The translations under genes were made by a program, and so were the position numbers. 64,000 bases of DNA from Streptomyces omiyaensis. GTDB lineage: Bacteria > Actinomycetota > Actinomycetes > Streptomycetales > Streptomycetaceae. Below are positions 54,587 to 63,933 of the stretch, in pieces. Every line of letters starts with the position of its first letter. Positions within the stretch are counted from its first letter, which is position 1. The notes under the pieces were generated by a model. That model worked only from the letters and a program-made list of their open reading frames with translations, was not told the origin of the DNA and searched no databases. The stretch spans positions 186,001-250,000 of the forward strand of contig NZ_BMVV01000010.1 in NCBI RefSeq assembly GCF_014650895.1, given 5' to 3'.

Positions 54587-56138
54587 TCCGCCCGCCGCTC
54601 ACGGCGAGGCGGACCGGGGCCCCCTCGGCCTCGTCCGCCGGCGCCTCGGCCGGGTCGAGGCCGAAGGCGGTGAGATCGGCGCGGAGCCCCGGGGCGATCC
54701 GTCCCGTCAGCCCCTCCTCCCCCGCCGCGTGGGCGGCGTGGGTCGTCATGCCCTCCAGCGCCATCAGTCCGGTCAGGCCGTGGCGGGCCGAGGCGGCGCC
54801 GCGCGGGGCGCGGGCGGTGGCGAGGACCTGGCGGGCGTCGAAGTGCGCGATGGGCCAGTCCGAGCCGAGCGCCAGGAAGGCCCCGGCGTCGCGCAGGTCG
54901 CGGCAGCGCCAGGCGCGCGCGGCGCGCTCCTCGCCGAGCCGCAGGGACCACTGGTCGGTGTGGTCGGCACGGGTGTAGGCGGTGTGCGGGGGCTGCATCG
55001 AGGCGGCGACGCCGAGCGCGGCGAAGCGGCCGAGCTGGTCGTCGGGGACGGTCTCGATGTGTTCGATCCGGTGGCGGGGGCCGCCGGGTCCGAAGGTCCC
55101 GGCGGTGTCCAGGACGTGCCGGACGGCCGCGTCGCCGATGGCGTGGGTGGCGGTGCCGACGCCCGCCCGGTGGAGCCGGCGCACGGCGGCGGAGTACGCC
55201 TCCGGGTCGGGCCAGAAGGCGTCGGTGCCCTGGCCGTGGCAGTCGGCGTGCTCCAGCCAGGCGGTGCCGCCCTCGACCGTGCCGTCCATGAAGAACTTCA
55301 CGCCGCCGACCCGCCAGTTCCGGCCGGCCCGCTCCTGGAGCCGTACCAGGGCGTCCAGCTCGTCCTCGCCGGCGCCGGGCATGCACCAGGGCGCGAGCCG
55401 GAGCCGTACGGGCAGGTCGCCGTCCTCCTCGATCGCGGCGAGCAGGCCGGGCACGTCGGGCCCGCCGAGGTCCATGACGTGGGCGGTGGTGAGGCCGGTC
55501 GCGGCCATGCCGGAGAGCAGGGCGACCAGGCGGTCGCGGCGCTCGGCGTAGGGGGTGACGGGCAGGACCGGGGTCATCAGGTCCATGGCGGCGTGCTCGT
55601 TGAGATGGCCGGTGGGCCGCCCGTCGGCGTCGCAGACGATCTCGGAGCGCTGGTCGAAGGCGCGGGGGCCGTCGATGCCCGCGGCCTTGAGGGCGGCCTC
55701 GCTGGCGAGCGCGGAGTGCCCGTCGTAGAGGCGGAGGAAGGCGGGGGCTCCGGCCAGCACGTCCTCGACGAGGTCGCGGTGGATCGGGCGGCCGCCGAAG
55801 GCGTTGTGGTCGAGGCCGAAGCCGAGGATCCAGCCCCCGCGCCGCTCGGCGGAGCGGAGCGCGGCGCGCAGTCCGTCGAGGTCGGTGACGGCGGAGAGGT
55901 CGGTGCCGGTGAACATCTCCAGGCCCCACACGGGGTGGCTGTGGGAGTCGGTGAGGCCGGGGACGAGGGTGGCGCCGGCCAGGTCGACGGTCTCGGTGCC
56001 GGGCCCGGTCCAGTCGCGGACGTCGGCGGCGGAGCCGACGGCGGCGATCAGTCCGTCACGGACGGCGACAGCGGTGTGGCCGGTGAGCTCGGGGGCGCGG
56101 ACGCGGGCGTGGACGAGGACGAGGTCGGCTGCGGACAC
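54570..56138 (-). CDS. Amidohydrolase family 3 protein (YtcJ-like)
   Basis: 522 residues, a metal-dependent hydrolase of the urease/dihydroorotase superfamily. The N-terminal metal motif is DSHSHPVWG, with later His residues in THAIGDAA and the RIEHIE segment. Related enzymes hydrolyse N-formyl or N-acyl amines; the substrate is unknown. GGAG lies about 9 bases before the GTG at 56138. The start overlaps the permease gene by 91 bases, and the two are probably cotranscribed. Confidence 0.86.
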   Translation of the reverse strand: MSAADLVLVHARVRAPELTGHTAVAVRDGLIAAVGSAADVRDWTGPGTETVDLAGATLVPGLTDSHSHPVWGLEMFTGTDLSAVTDLDGLRAALRSAERRGGWILGFGLDHNAFGGRPIHRDLVEDVLAGAPAFLRLYDGHSALASEAALKAAGIDGPRAFDQRSEIVCDADGRPTGHLNEHAAMDLMTPVLPVTPYAERRDRLVALLSGMAATGLTTAHVMDLGGPDVPGLLAAIEEDGDLPVRLRLAPWCMPGAGEDELDALVRLQERAGRNWRVGGVKFFMDGTVEGGTAWLEHADCHGQGTDAFWPDPEAYSAAVRRLHRAGVGTATHAIGDAAVRHVLDTAGTFGPGGPRHRIEHIETVPDDQLGRFAALGVAASMQPPHTAYTRADHTDQWSLRLGEERAARAWRCRDLRDAGAFLALGSDWPIAHFDARQVLATARAPRGAASARHGLTGLMALEGMTTHAAHAAGEEGLTGRIAPGLRADLTAFGLDPAEAPADEAEGAPVRLAVSGGRITFRS

Positions 56139-57598
56139 GGCTGGGGTTCTCCTTGCGGTGCGGGGGCGGTGGCGGGCTCGGCGGCGAAGCGGGCGTAGAC
56201 CTCGGGGCGGGTGCGGCGCAGCCGGCGCGCGAGCAGCAGGCCGAGGAGGAGGACGGCGGGGACGAGGGAGACGAGGACGGTGTTGACGGTGGCCGACGCG
56301 GCGGTGAAGAGCTCGACGTTCGCCGTGACGAGGGTGATCGCGCCGGCGAGCAGGACGAAGGCGGCGACCGGGGCGACCAGGGTGCGCCAGACGCCCTCCC
56401 GGTGCGGGGTCTTGCGGAAGAAGCAGGGGACGGCGAGGGCGGCGAGCAGCTGGAGGACCATCAGGCCGAGCATGCCGGGGGTGTTCACCCAGAGCAGGAG
56501 CTGCTGGTACGGGTCGGCCCCGGCGAGCGCGAAGGCGAGGACGACGACGGCGCCGAGCGCGGTCTGCGCGGCCCCGGCGAGGTACGGGGAGCGGTGGCGG
56601 GGGTGGATCCGGCCGAGGACCTTCGGGAGGACGCCCTCCTCGGCGAGGGCGAGGGTGTAGCGGTTGATGGCGTTGTGGAAGGCGAGGAGGGAGGCGAGGA
56701 CGCTGGTGACGATGAGGACGTGCATCAGGTCGGCGGCCCAGGCTCCGACGTAGGTGGTGACGGCGGCGAAGAAGAGGCCGCCGGGGTCGTCGGCGGCCGC
56801 CCGGACGACCTCGTCCTCGCCGAAGGCCTGGATGACGGTCCAGACGACGAAGGCGTAGAAGAGGCCGAGGAAGGCGACCGCGAGGTAGGTGGCGCGGGGG
56901 ACGGTCCGGTCGGGGTCACGGGCCTCCCGCCGGTAGATGACGGTGGACTCGAAGCCGGTGAAGGCGGCGAAGGCGCAGGCCAGGACGGCGGCGGTGCCGC
57001 CGGTGAGGACGTGCGCGGGGGCGAGTCCGGCGACCGAGAGGCCGTCGGCGCCGCCGTCGAGGAGGACTCCGGCGGCGAGCAGGACGAGGATGCCGGTCTC
57101 GGCGACGAGGAGGACGCCGAGGAGCTTGGCGCCGAAGTCGATGGAGCGGTAGCCGCCGTACCAGACGACCAGGAGGCCGGCGAGGGAGACCGGCAGCCAG
57201 GGGACGTCGGCGCCGAAGGCGGCGGCGGTGTCGGAGGTGGCGGAGCCGAGGAGGCCGTAGACCCCGATCTCCATGCCGTTGTAGCCGAGCATCGCGACGA
57301 GGGCGGCGGCGATGCCGAGGGGGACGCCGAGGCCGCGGGTGATGTACGCGTAGAAGGCGCCGCCGGAGCGGACGTGGCGGCTCATGGTGGTGAAGCCGAC
57401 GGCGAAGACGGTGAGGGTGACGCCGGCGAGGAGGTAGCCGACGGGTGCGCCGATGCCGCCGAGCAGGATGGCGACGGGGGCGACGCCGGCCATGACGGTG
57501 AGGGGTGCGGCCGCCGAGACGACGAAGAAGGTGATGTCGCTGGTGGTGAGGGTGCCGGGGCGGAGGCCCGGCGGCTGGTCGGGGGTGGTTCCGGGCAT
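56048..57598 (-). CDS. APC-family amino-acid permease
   Basis: 516 residues with about 12 membrane segments, beginning after a short cytoplasmic tail (MPGTTPDQPPG). It should import an amino acid or amine, perhaps the substrate of the amidohydrolase made downstream. The last 30 residues or so are low-complexity Ser/Pro/Thr and are read from DNA that also encodes the start of the amidohydrolase in another frame. The family normally ends near the YARFAAEP segment, so the tail may be an added run-on. Confidence 0.9.
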   Translation of the reverse strand: MPGTTPDQPPGLRPGTLTTSDITFFVVSAAAPLTVMAGVAPVAILLGGIGAPVGYLLAGVTLTVFAVGFTTMSRHVRSGGAFYAYITRGLGVPLGIAAALVAMLGYNGMEIGVYGLLGSATSDTAAAFGADVPWLPVSLAGLLVVWYGGYRSIDFGAKLLGVLLVAETGILVLLAAGVLLDGGADGLSVAGLAPAHVLTGGTAAVLACAFAAFTGFESTVIYRREARDPDRTVPRATYLAVAFLGLFYAFVVWTVIQAFGEDEVVRAAADDPGGLFFAAVTTYVGAWAADLMHVLIVTSVLASLLAFHNAINRYTLALAEEGVLPKVLGRIHPRHRSPYLAGAAQTALGAVVVLAFALAGADPYQQLLLWVNTPGMLGLMVLQLLAALAVPCFFRKTPHREGVWRTLVAPVAAFVLLAGAITLVTANVELFTAASATVNTVLVSLVPAVLLLGLLLARRLRRTRPEVYARFAAEPATAPAPQGEPQPCPQPTSSSSTPASAPPSSPATPLSPSVTD

Positions 57599-57744
57599 GC
57601 GCGGGGAAGCCCTTCCGTGGCAGGGGGTTCCGTGGGGAGAACGGAAACCTAAAGGCTTTCGGTTGGCGCAATGTAACCTCGGCTTCGCCCGTCGGGGAAG
57701 AGCCCGCCGGGAAAGTCGGGAACGTGAACAGGGAGTGACCTCGC
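57599..57744. promoter_or_regulatory. Divergent control region between the permease and TetR genes
   Basis: 146 bases. A weak inverted repeat AACC (11 bases) GGTT lies near 57647-57665 in the less GC-rich stretch around 57645-57675. It could be a TetR operator, though the arms are short. Confidence 0.35.
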
Positions 57745-58398
57745 ATGGGCCGGCCGCGCAGACCCCTCCTCGACCTGGAGCGGATCACCACCACGGCGCT
57801 CGCGGTCGTCGACGAGCTGGGCGACCTCAGCGTGCCGCAGATCGCGAAGCGGCTCGGGGTGCAGACGGCCTCCGTCTACCACCACGTGAACGGGCGGGAC
57901 GGGATCATCGAGCTGATGCGCGAGCGGGTGGCCTCCGGCATCGACACGGAGGCGCTCGTCCGGGGCCCCTGGGAGTCCGGCATGGCCGCCTGGGCCCGCT
58001 CCTACCGGGCCGCCTTCGCCGCGCACCCGCGCGCGATCCCGCTGCTCATGGCCTCGCCCGTGCGGGCGCCGATGGTCCTCGGCCAGTACGAGCGGGCGGT
58101 GGCCCTGCTCCTGGACGCGGGCTTCGCGCTGCCGGACGTCATGCCGGTCATCATCGGCCTGGAGAACCTGGTGCTCGGTTCGGCGCTGGACCTCGCCGCG
58201 CCGGAGGCGATGTGGGAGGTGGCCGACGCGGCGGCCACCCCGCGCCTGGCCGCCGCGCTCGGCGCGGCCCCGGAGGGCCGCGCCGACCACGCCTTCGAAC
58301 TGGCCCTCGCGGCCTATCTGGCCCACGTCCGGGGCCTGGCGGCCGAGGGCCGGAACGTCCCGGCGACCCCGGACCCCGGGTCGCCGGGCGCGCCGTAG
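57745..58398 (+). CDS. TetR-family transcriptional regulator
   Basis: 217 residues. The helix-turn-helix is LSVPQIAKRLGVQTASVYHH (about 28-47), followed by a TetR_C-type domain. It is divergent from the permease-amidohydrolase unit and probably represses it. A bidirectional hairpin follows. Confidence 0.88.
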   Translation: MGRPRRPLLDLERITTTALAVVDELGDLSVPQIAKRLGVQTASVYHHVNGRDGIIELMRERVASGIDTEALVRGPWESGMAAWARSYRAAFAAHPRAIPLLMASPVRAPMVLGQYERAVALLLDAGFALPDVMPVIIGLENLVLGSALDLAAPEAMWEVADAAATPRLAAALGAAPEGRADHAFELALAAYLAHVRGLAAEGRNVPATPDPGSPGAP

Positions 58399-58423
58399 CG
58401 GCCCGGCCGCGCACGGCGCCGGT

Positions 58424-58446
58424 GAGCCCCGGTGGAGCCGGGGCTC
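58424..58446. terminator. Bidirectional terminator
   Basis: A perfect 9-bp stem (58424-58432 with 58438-58446) with a 5-base loop between the convergent TetR and FAD oxidoreductase genes. Confidence 0.75.
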
Positions 58447-58462
58447 CGCCGGGGCCGGGTCC

Positions 58463-59659
58463 TCAGGCGGTCGCGCGGGCCGGGGCGGTCTCGCGGAGCG
58501 CCGGGGCGGCCACGCGGCGGCGGCGGGTGGGCAGGCCCATGGTCGGGTGGGCGACGCCCCAGACGGCGCCCTTGCAGATGATCTCCTTGTAGAGGACGGC
58601 GGTGCGGCCGGTGAGGGCCTTCTCCTTGGCCCGGTCGTCGGCGGTGACGAACTGGATCAGCGCCTCCCCCCGGCCCAGCGAGACGCACTGCTGGAAGTAG
58701 CGGATGGGGACCGTGGGCACCTCGGCGCCGGCGAGCCGGGCGGCGAGGGCGTCGGCGGCCTGCCAGGCCATGGGGACGCCCGAGGCGCAGGACATCCGCA
58801 GCGGCCTGCCCTCCGGACCGACGGCCAGCGCCGCGTCGCCGACGGCGTAGACCTCGGGGTGGGAGACCGAGCGCATGGTGGCGTCGACCACGATCCGGCC
58901 GTCGTCGCCCAGGTCGAGGGCGGTGGCGGCGGCGATGGGGTGGACGGCGAAGCCGGTGGTCCAGACGGTGACGTCGGCCGGGACGACCGCACCGTCCTCG
59001 GTGGTGACCCGGTCCCCGGCCACGGCGGCGACCGGCGCGTGCTCGTGGGCGGTGACGCCGAGCCGCGCCACGACCTTCCGCAGGTGGCCCCGGCCCTTCG
59101 CGGAGAGCCAGTCGCCGAGGCCGCCGCGGACCACCAGGGCCACGTCGAGGTCGGGGCGGCTCTCGGCGATCTCGGTCGCGGCCTCCAGCCCGGTCAGTCC
59201 GCCGCCGACCACCGCCACGGTCCCGCCGGCCGCCAGCCCGTCGAGGCGCGCGCGGAGCCGGAGGGCACCGGGTCGGCTCGCGAGCTCGTGGGCGTGGTCG
59301 GCGACCCCGGGCACCCCTCCGTCGTTCCAGCCGCTGCCGAGGGCGTAGACCAGCGAGTCGTAGGCCAGCTCCTCGCGTCCGGCGGCGCCGTCCACCGCGA
59401 CCGTCCTGCGGTCGACGTCGACGGCGGCGACCCGGCCGAGCCTCAGCTCCACGCCGGTGCCGGCGAACATCGCGTCGAAGGGGCGGGGGGCGAAGTCCTG
59501 GCCGGCCGCGAGCTGGTGCAGGCGGACCCGCTCGACGAAGTCGGACTCGGCGTTGACGAGGGTGATGCTCACGTCCTCGCGGCGCAGCCGGCGGGCGAGG
59601 CGGCCGGCGGCGACGGCTCCGGTGTAGCCGGCTCCGAGGACGACGATGCGGTGCTCCAT
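58463..59659 (-). CDS. NDH-2-like NAD(P)/FAD-dependent oxidoreductase
   Basis: 398 residues. It has an FAD motif VVLGAGYTGAVAA at the N-terminus, a second dinucleotide motif VAVVGGGLTGLEAATEIAE in the middle and a VYAVGDAA segment. The fold is that of type II NADH dehydrogenases and related pyridine nucleotide-disulfide oxidoreductases. AGGAG precedes the ATG at 59659. The upstream gene encodes an ECF41 sigma factor; ECF41 genes are usually linked to oxidoreductase, carboxymuconolactone decarboxylase or epimerase genes, so this is the likely sigma partner. Confidence 0.88.
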   Translation of the reverse strand: MEHRIVVLGAGYTGAVAAGRLARRLRREDVSITLVNAESDFVERVRLHQLAAGQDFAPRPFDAMFAGTGVELRLGRVAAVDVDRRTVAVDGAAGREELAYDSLVYALGSGWNDGGVPGVADHAHELASRPGALRLRARLDGLAAGGTVAVVGGGLTGLEAATEIAESRPDLDVALVVRGGLGDWLSAKGRGHLRKVVARLGVTAHEHAPVAAVAGDRVTTEDGAVVPADVTVWTTGFAVHPIAAATALDLGDDGRIVVDATMRSVSHPEVYAVGDAALAVGPEGRPLRMSCASGVPMAWQAADALAARLAGAEVPTVPIRYFQQCVSLGRGEALIQFVTADDRAKEKALTGRTAVLYKEIICKGAVWGVAHPTMGLPTRRRRVAAPALRETAPARATA

Positions 59660-59751
59660 GACCGTGCTCCTGTCTGCGGGTCCGCGCCGTCTCTCCGGCG
59701 TGGTGTCGCCCCTTGAACCGGGCGGCCCCGCGTTTCCTGACAGGTTTCCGG

Positions 59752-59767
59752 TGTGACCCGCGTCACA
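59752..59767. promoter_or_regulatory. CRP-like palindrome between the sigma factor and FAD oxidoreductase genes
   Basis: TGTGA-CCCGCG-TCACA, with fully complementary arms (TGTGAC/GTCACA). It has the form of a CRP/FNR-family operator and also fits the GTG-N6-GNCAC pattern reported for Streptomyces Crp. It lies about 100 bases upstream of the oxidoreductase start. Confidence 0.6.
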
Positions 59768-59782
59768 TCCCCCCAGGGGGTG

Positions 59783-60727
59783 TCAGAAGGCGAAGAGCGG
59801 TGCCTCCCCGTGTCCCCCGGCGGCCCACCGCTCGGTGGCGCGGTCCAGCTTGTCGGGGTTGACCTGGCTGCGGACGGCGACGATGCCGTCCGGCGTGACC
59901 TCCAGGCAGGTGATCCCGATGACCCGGCCGTCCACGACGGCGACGATGGCGGGCCCGCCGTTGGCGGTGCCCGCGTAGAAGGAGGGCGAGCCGCCGACCA
60001 GGGCCCGCTTGGCGTCGCTCGGCTTGAAGAGGCCGCGCAGGAAGGTGGCGACCGCGACCGCGCCCTCGAAGGCCCGGGCCCGGGCGGGGACCTTGCCGCC
60101 GCCGTCGCCGATGGCGGCGGCGTCCCGGGTGAGCAGCTCGATGAGGGGTTCGGTGCGGCCGCTGGTGGCGGCGGCCAGGAACTCCTCGACGATCCGGCGG
60201 GCGGCGGCCTCGTCGATCTCGGTGCGGGCCCGGCCGTCCGCGAGGTGCTTCTTGGCGCGGTGGAAGATCTGCTGGCTGGCGGCGGTGCCGATGTCGAGGA
60301 TCTCGGCGATCTCCGCGTGCGCGTAGCCGAAGGCCTCGCGGAGCACGTAGACCGCCCGCTCGTTCGGCGTCAGGCGCTCCAGGAGGACGAGGACGGCGTA
60401 CGAGACGGACTCGCGCTGCTCGGCGGTGTCGGCGGGGCCGAGCATCGGGTCGCCGGCGAGCAGCGGCTCGGGCAGCCACTGGCCGACGTAGGTCTCGCGC
60501 CGGGCGCGGGCGGAGGTGAGCTGGTTGAGGCAGTAGTTGGTGAGGACCTTGGTGAGCCAGGCCTCGGGGACCTCGATGCGCCCGACGTCGGCGGCCTGCC
60601 AGCGCAGGAAGGTCTCCTGCACGGCGTCCTCGGCCTCGGCCGAGGAGCCGAGCATCCGGTAGGCGATGGCCTCCAGACGGGGCCGGGCCGCCTCGAACCG
60701 GTGCACGTCACTCATGATCAGGGCCAT
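59783..60727 (-). CDS. ECF41-family RNA polymerase sigma factor
   Basis: 314 residues. Sigma regions 2 (AEDAVQETFLRW) and 4 (TPNERAVYVLREAFGYAHAE) are followed by a SnoaL-like C-terminal extension. The three ECF41 marks are present: WLPEP (84-88), DGGGK (208-212) and NPDKL (290-294). In this family the extension replaces an anti-sigma factor and tunes activity. I start at ATG 60727; ATG 60715 is an alternative. It follows the glnE terminator in the same direction. Confidence 0.9.
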   Translation of the reverse strand: MALIMSDVHRFEAARPRLEAIAYRMLGSSAEAEDAVQETFLRWQAADVGRIEVPEAWLTKVLTNYCLNQLTSARARRETYVGQWLPEPLLAGDPMLGPADTAEQRESVSYAVLVLLERLTPNERAVYVLREAFGYAHAEIAEILDIGTAASQQIFHRAKKHLADGRARTEIDEAAARRIVEEFLAAATSGRTEPLIELLTRDAAAIGDGGGKVPARARAFEGAVAVATFLRGLFKPSDAKRALVGGSPSFYAGTANGGPAIVAVVDGRVIGITCLEVTPDGIVAVRSQVNPDKLDRATERWAAGGHGEAPLFAF

Positions 60728-60748
60728 GCCGGGATCGTATCCGGCCGG

Positions 60749-60780
60749 TCCCGGCGCGGCGACGGGGCGTCGCGCCGGGA
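60749..60780 (-). terminator. Terminator after glnE
   Basis: A perfect 10-bp outer stem (60749-60758 with 60771-60780), with an alternative 6-bp inner pairing (60759-60764 with 60768-60773). It lies 8 bases beyond the glnE stop. Confidence 0.75.
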
Positions 60781-60788
60781 TCCAACCG

Positions 60789-63776
60789 TCAGTCCCCGTA
60801 GAAGAGTTCGTCGACGACCGCGCGGGCGCGCCGGGTGATCCGGCGGTAGTCGTCGACCATCTCGCCGACATGACCGGGGGCGTACCCCAAGTAGCGTCCC
60901 ACGGCGGCCAGTTCGCGCGGGTCGGAGGGGAAGGTGTCGCCGGGGCGGCCGCGGACCAGCATGACCGCGTTGCGCACCCGGGTGGCGAGGACCCAGGCCT
61001 CGTCGAGCGTCTGGGTCTCCTCGGCCGGTATCAGCCCGGCGGCGTGCGCGGCGGAGAGGGCGGCCCGGGTGCGGGTGGTGCGCAGGCCCGGCTCGGCCCA
61101 GCCGTGGCGCATCTGGAGCAGCTGGACGGTCCACTCGACGTCGCTGAGGCCGCCGCGGCCCAGCTTGGCGTGGAGCGTCGGGTCGGCGCCGCGCGGCAGC
61201 CGCTCGGACTCCATGCGGGCCTTGAGCCGGCGGATCTCGCGGACCGCGTCCTCGCCGAGCCCCTCGGCGGGGTAGCGGAGCGGGTCGACCAGCTCGATGA
61301 ACCGCCGGCCGAGCTCGGGGTCGCCCGCCATGGGGGAGGCGCGGAGCAGGGCCTGGGACTCCCAGACGAGGGACCAGCGGCGGTAGTAGGCCTCGTAGGA
61401 GGCGAGGGTGCGGACGAGCGGCCCGTTGCGGCCCTCCGGGCGCAGGTCCGCGTCGATCAGCAACGGCGGGTCGGTGGTGGGCAGCTGGAGGAGGCGGCGC
61501 ATCTCGGTGACGACCCGGTTGGCGGCCCTGGCGGCCTCCTGCTCGTCCACGCCGGGGCGCGGCTCGTGGACGAAGAGGACGTCGGCGTCGGAGCCGTAGC
61601 CCAGCTCGTGCCCGCCGAAGCGGCCCATGCCGATGACGGCGAAGCGGGTGGGGAGTTCGTCGCCCCACTCGGCGCGGACGGCGGCCCGCAGCGCGCCGGC
61701 GAGGGTGGCGGCGTTGAGGTCGGTGACGGCCTCGCCGACCCGGTCGACCAGGGCGCCCGGGTCGGAGGTGCGGGGGCTGTCCTCGGTGCCGTACGAGTCG
61801 ATGAGGTCGGCGGCGGCGGTGCGGAAGAGCTCGCGGCGGCGCACCCCGCGGGCGGCGGCGACGGCCTGCTCGGCGTCGTCCGCCCGGCCCACGGCGGCGA
61901 GGACCTCCGGCTCCAGGTGGTCCCGGCCGCGCGGCCGCAGCCCCTCGGGGTCGCCCAGTATGGCGACCGCCTCGGGGGCGCGGAGCAGCAGGTCGGGGGC
62001 GAGGCGGCCGGCGGAGAGGACCCGGGCGAGGTTCTCGGCGGCGGCGCCCTCGTCGCGCAGCAGGCGCAGGTACCAGGGGGTCTTGCCGAGGGCGTCGGAG
62101 ACCTTGCGGAAGCCGAGCAGCCCGGCGTCCGGGTCGGCGGAGTCGGCGAACCAGCCGAGCAGCACCGGCAGCAGGGTGCGCTGGATGGCGGCCTTGCGGC
62201 TGACGCCGGAGGCCAGCGCCTCCAGGTGCCGCAGGGCGGCGACCGGGTCGGCGTACCCGAGGGCTTCGAGGCGCTGGCCGGCGGCCTTGGGGCTGAGCCG
62301 GGTCTCGCCGGGGGCGAGCTGGGCGACGGCGTCGAGCAGCGGCCGGTAGAAGATCTTCTCGTGGAGGCGGCGGACGACGGAGGCGTGCCGCCTCCACTCC
62401 TTGTCCAGCGTGGCGACCGGGTCGGTGCGCAGGCCGAGCGAGCGCCCGAGGCGGCGCAGGTCGCCCTCGCCCTCGGGGACGAGGTGGGTGCGGCGCAGCC
62501 GGTACAGCTGGATCCGGTGCTCCATGGCGCGCAGGAAGCGGTACGCCTCGTCGAGCTGGGCCGCGTCGGCGCGGCCGACGTAGCCGCCGGCGGCGAGGGC
62601 GGCGAGCGCGTCGAGGGTGGAGCCGCTGTGCAGGGTGGCGTCGCTGCGGCCGTGCACCAGCTGGAGGAGCTGGACGGCGAACTCGACGTCCCGCAGGCCG
62701 CCGGGGCCGAGCTTGAGCTCCCGGTCGACCCGGTCGACGGGGATGTTGTCGACGACCCGGCGGCGCATGGCCTGCACGTCGGTGACGAAGTTCTCGCGCT
62801 CGGCGGCCTGCCAGACCAGCGGCGAGACGGCGTCGACGTAGGCGCTGCCCAGCTCCGGGTCGCCGGCCACCGCCCGGGCCTTGAGGAGGGCCTGGAACTC
62901 CCAGGTCTTCGCCCACCGCTGGTAGTAGGCGAGGTGGGAGGAGAGGGTGCGGACGAGCGGGCCGTTGCGCCCCTCGGGGCGGAGGTTGGCGTCGACCGGC
63001 CAGATGGTGCCCTCGACGGTGGTCTCGGAGCAGATCCGCATGAGGTGGGAGGCGAGCCGGGTCGCGGCCTGGAGCGCCTTCGCCTCGTCGGCGCCCTCGG
63101 CCGGCTCCCCGACGAAGATCACGTCGACGTCGGAGACGTAGTTCAGCTCGTGGCCGCCGCACTTGCCCATGGCGATCACCGCGAGCCGGCACAGGGCCGC
63201 GTCGGCGGGTTCGGCCGCCCGGGCGATGGCGAGCGCCGCCCGCAGGGTGGCCGTGGCCAGATCGGCCAGCTCGGCGGCGGTCTGGGCGACGTCGGTGGTG
63301 CCGCACACGTCCCTGGCCGCTATCCCGAGGAGGCAGCGGCGGTAGGCGACCCGCAGGGCCACCGGGTCGGCCGCCTCGGCGAGTCCCCGCTCGAACTCGG
63401 TCACCCCCGGGTGCAGGTCGGCCGCCTCGTAGGTGACCAGCGCCTCCCAGTCCTTCGGGTGCCGGGCCAGGTGGTCGGCGAGCGCCTCGGAGGCGCCGAG
63501 GACCCCGAGCAGCCGGTCCCGGAAGGGCTTGGCGGAGAGCAGCGTGGTGGTGAGGGTCTGCCGCTCGGTCTCGGGCTGCGCCTCGACCAGCCGCACCAGG
63601 CCGCGCAGGGCGAGGTCGGGGTCGGCGGTGGCGCCCAGCGCGTCCAGCAGCACGGAGTCGCCGCGGAGCGCGGCGAGCTCGGGCAGGTCGAGCAGCCGCT
63701 CGGCCCCGGACGGATCGGTGAACCCGTGCCGCAGCAGCCGTGAGAACGTACTGCTCCTGCGTCCCGGCACCGTCAT
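60789..63776 (-). CDS. glnE: Glutamine synthetase adenylyltransferase/adenylyl-removing enzyme
   Basis: 995 residues. The two nucleotidyltransferase domains each show the metal motif: YVSDVDVIFVGEP near residue 210 and YGSDADVLFVHEP near residue 725. The enzyme adds AMP to, or removes it from, the tyrosine of GlnA (Y401 in the protein encoded at 20921-22342), turning the synthetase down when nitrogen is plentiful. I start at ATG 63776, 8 bases after GGAG; GTG 63800 is an in-frame alternative. Confidence 0.94.
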   Translation of the reverse strand: MTVPGRRSSTFSRLLRHGFTDPSGAERLLDLPELAALRGDSVLLDALGATADPDLALRGLVRLVEAQPETERQTLTTTLLSAKPFRDRLLGVLGASEALADHLARHPKDWEALVTYEAADLHPGVTEFERGLAEAADPVALRVAYRRCLLGIAARDVCGTTDVAQTAAELADLATATLRAALAIARAAEPADAALCRLAVIAMGKCGGHELNYVSDVDVIFVGEPAEGADEAKALQAATRLASHLMRICSETTVEGTIWPVDANLRPEGRNGPLVRTLSSHLAYYQRWAKTWEFQALLKARAVAGDPELGSAYVDAVSPLVWQAAERENFVTDVQAMRRRVVDNIPVDRVDRELKLGPGGLRDVEFAVQLLQLVHGRSDATLHSGSTLDALAALAAGGYVGRADAAQLDEAYRFLRAMEHRIQLYRLRRTHLVPEGEGDLRRLGRSLGLRTDPVATLDKEWRRHASVVRRLHEKIFYRPLLDAVAQLAPGETRLSPKAAGQRLEALGYADPVAALRHLEALASGVSRKAAIQRTLLPVLLGWFADSADPDAGLLGFRKVSDALGKTPWYLRLLRDEGAAAENLARVLSAGRLAPDLLLRAPEAVAILGDPEGLRPRGRDHLEPEVLAAVGRADDAEQAVAAARGVRRRELFRTAAADLIDSYGTEDSPRTSDPGALVDRVGEAVTDLNAATLAGALRAAVRAEWGDELPTRFAVIGMGRFGGHELGYGSDADVLFVHEPRPGVDEQEAARAANRVVTEMRRLLQLPTTDPPLLIDADLRPEGRNGPLVRTLASYEAYYRRWSLVWESQALLRASPMAGDPELGRRFIELVDPLRYPAEGLGEDAVREIRRLKARMESERLPRGADPTLHAKLGRGGLSDVEWTVQLLQMRHGWAEPGLRTTRTRAALSAAHAAGLIPAEETQTLDEAWVLATRVRNAVMLVRGRPGDTFPSDPRELAAVGRYLGYAPGHVGEMVDDYRRITRRARAVVDELFYGD

Positions 63777-63854
63777 CTCCGCCGCTCCCTCCAGCCGCAC
63801 GCCCGACGGATCGAGCCTATCCGCAGCGGCGGGGGCGGGCGTGCGGAAGGGCGG

Positions 63855-63918
63855 GGACCTTCCCGCCGGGCGCGCCTCCCCGTCCGGCGGACCTTCCCGT
63901 CCGGCGCGCCTTCCCGTC
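63855..63918. repeat. 30-base tandem repeat
   Basis: Two copies (63855-63884 and 63889-63918), 34 bases apart, are identical at 27 of 30 positions. Each contains GGACCTTCCCG and GGCGCGCCT. Confidence 0.75.
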
Positions 63919-63933
63919 GGACGGGGTCAGGGT

